A stretch of 6,120 bases of DNA. It comes from an uncultured Alistipes sp. (GTDB taxonomy: Bacteria; Bacteroidota; Bacteroidia; Bacteroidales; Rikenellaceae). The notes beneath the pieces were generated by a model. That model was given only the letters and a program-made list of their open reading frames with translations, did not search any database and was not told where the DNA came from. A program made the position numbers and the translations under genes. Of the stretch, positions 5,888-6,120 are shown piece by piece. The DNA is taken from contig USBO01000107.1 of NCBI GenBank assembly GCA_900552955.1, positions 1 through 6,120 of the forward strand. Direction: 5' to 3'. Positions within the stretch are counted from its first letter, which is position 1, and each line of letters begins with the position of its first letter.

Positions 5888-6120
5888 ATGGAATATCTCT
5901 ACCTCGCAACCGGACTGGTGCTCATACTGGCCGGTGCCAATTACCTCACCGATGGATCGGCGGCATTGGCCGCGCGCTTCCGAGTCCCGGGCTTTCTGGT
6001 CGGACTGACGGTGATCGCCGTCGGCACCTCGACGCCCGAACTGGTCGTGAGCGTCCTATCGGCCCTCGAAGGGCAGGGCGACATGGCCGTGGGCAACGTC
6101 GTGGGATCGAACCTCTTCAA
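5888..6120 (+). CDS. Calcium/sodium antiporter (CaCA family, YrbG-like), 5' end
   Basis: The first 77 residues are present; the gene runs past the window edge with no stop codon. The start MEYLYLATGLVLILAGANYL is a hydrophobic first helix typical of YrbG-like exchangers. The alpha-1 repeat follows: GLTVIAVGTSTPELVVS (39-55), with Glu51 as the expected cation ligand, and then GNVVGSNLF (69-77), the conserved end of this repeat. The family exchanges Ca2+ (or another cation) for Na+ or H+ across the inner membrane; members with two alpha repeats are normally 310-330 residues, so roughly three quarters is missing. The ATG is the best start by homology and follows a leader without an obvious Shine-Dalgarno. 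The -7 box at 5784-5791 probably drives it. Ion specificity cannot be determined from this fragment. Confidence 0.9.
   Translation, partial: MEYLYLATGLVLILAGANYLTDGSAALAARFRVPGFLVGLTVIAVGTSTPELVVSVLSALEGQGDMAVGNVVGSNLF

Noticed and set aside
1..6120. Mobile element, CRISPR array, tRNA, rRNA, toxin-antitoxin or defence system
   Set aside because: No transposase or integrase motif, regularly spaced repeats, tRNA-like arms or known defence domains were seen. The genes are ordinary biosynthetic, envelope and transport functions.

Overview
The window looks like chromosome from a high-GC member of the Bacteroidales, most likely an Alistipes-like (Rikenellaceae) genome. This rests on the protein families present (an LTA-synthase-like sulfatase-fold membrane enzyme, a DUF2156 protein, an NhaD antiporter), the near absence of Shine-Dalgarno sequences, and a perfect Bacteroidetes-type -7 box (TAnnTTTG) in the last intergenic region. 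No sequence search was run, so the genus is an inference.

Left part, + strand (1-3523): the 3' end of nadC (NAD biosynthesis), then after 22 bp a complete gene for a five-helix membrane phosphotransferase of the LTA synthase family, then after 4 bp a two-domain protein joining a DUF2156 (MprF-C-terminal-like) module to a GNAT acetyltransferase module. The tight spacing suggests one transcription unit. A small stand-alone GNAT gene on the - strand meets it tail to tail, with the two stop regions overlapping by 6 bp.

Middle (3950-4227): an intergenic region upstream of the small GNAT gene. It holds a dense set of inverted repeats that could form mutually exclusive structures, and a clear intrinsic terminator (13-bp perfect stem followed by a U-run) that ends the nhaD transcript.

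Right part (4228-6120): a complete - strand gene for an NhaD-type Na+/H+ antiporter, a 301-bp divergent promoter region, and the 5' end of a + strand CaCA-family cation exchanger (YrbG-like Ca2+/Na+ antiporter) cut by the window edge. Together these two could link Na+ extrusion to Ca2+ export.

I see no mobile element, CRISPR array, tRNA, rRNA, phage or defence gene. The region reads as ordinary core or near-core chromosome. The most notable points are a 9-G tract in the LTA-synthase-like gene that could act as a slippage switch, the DUF2156-GNAT fusion, and the structured leader upstream of the small GNAT gene.
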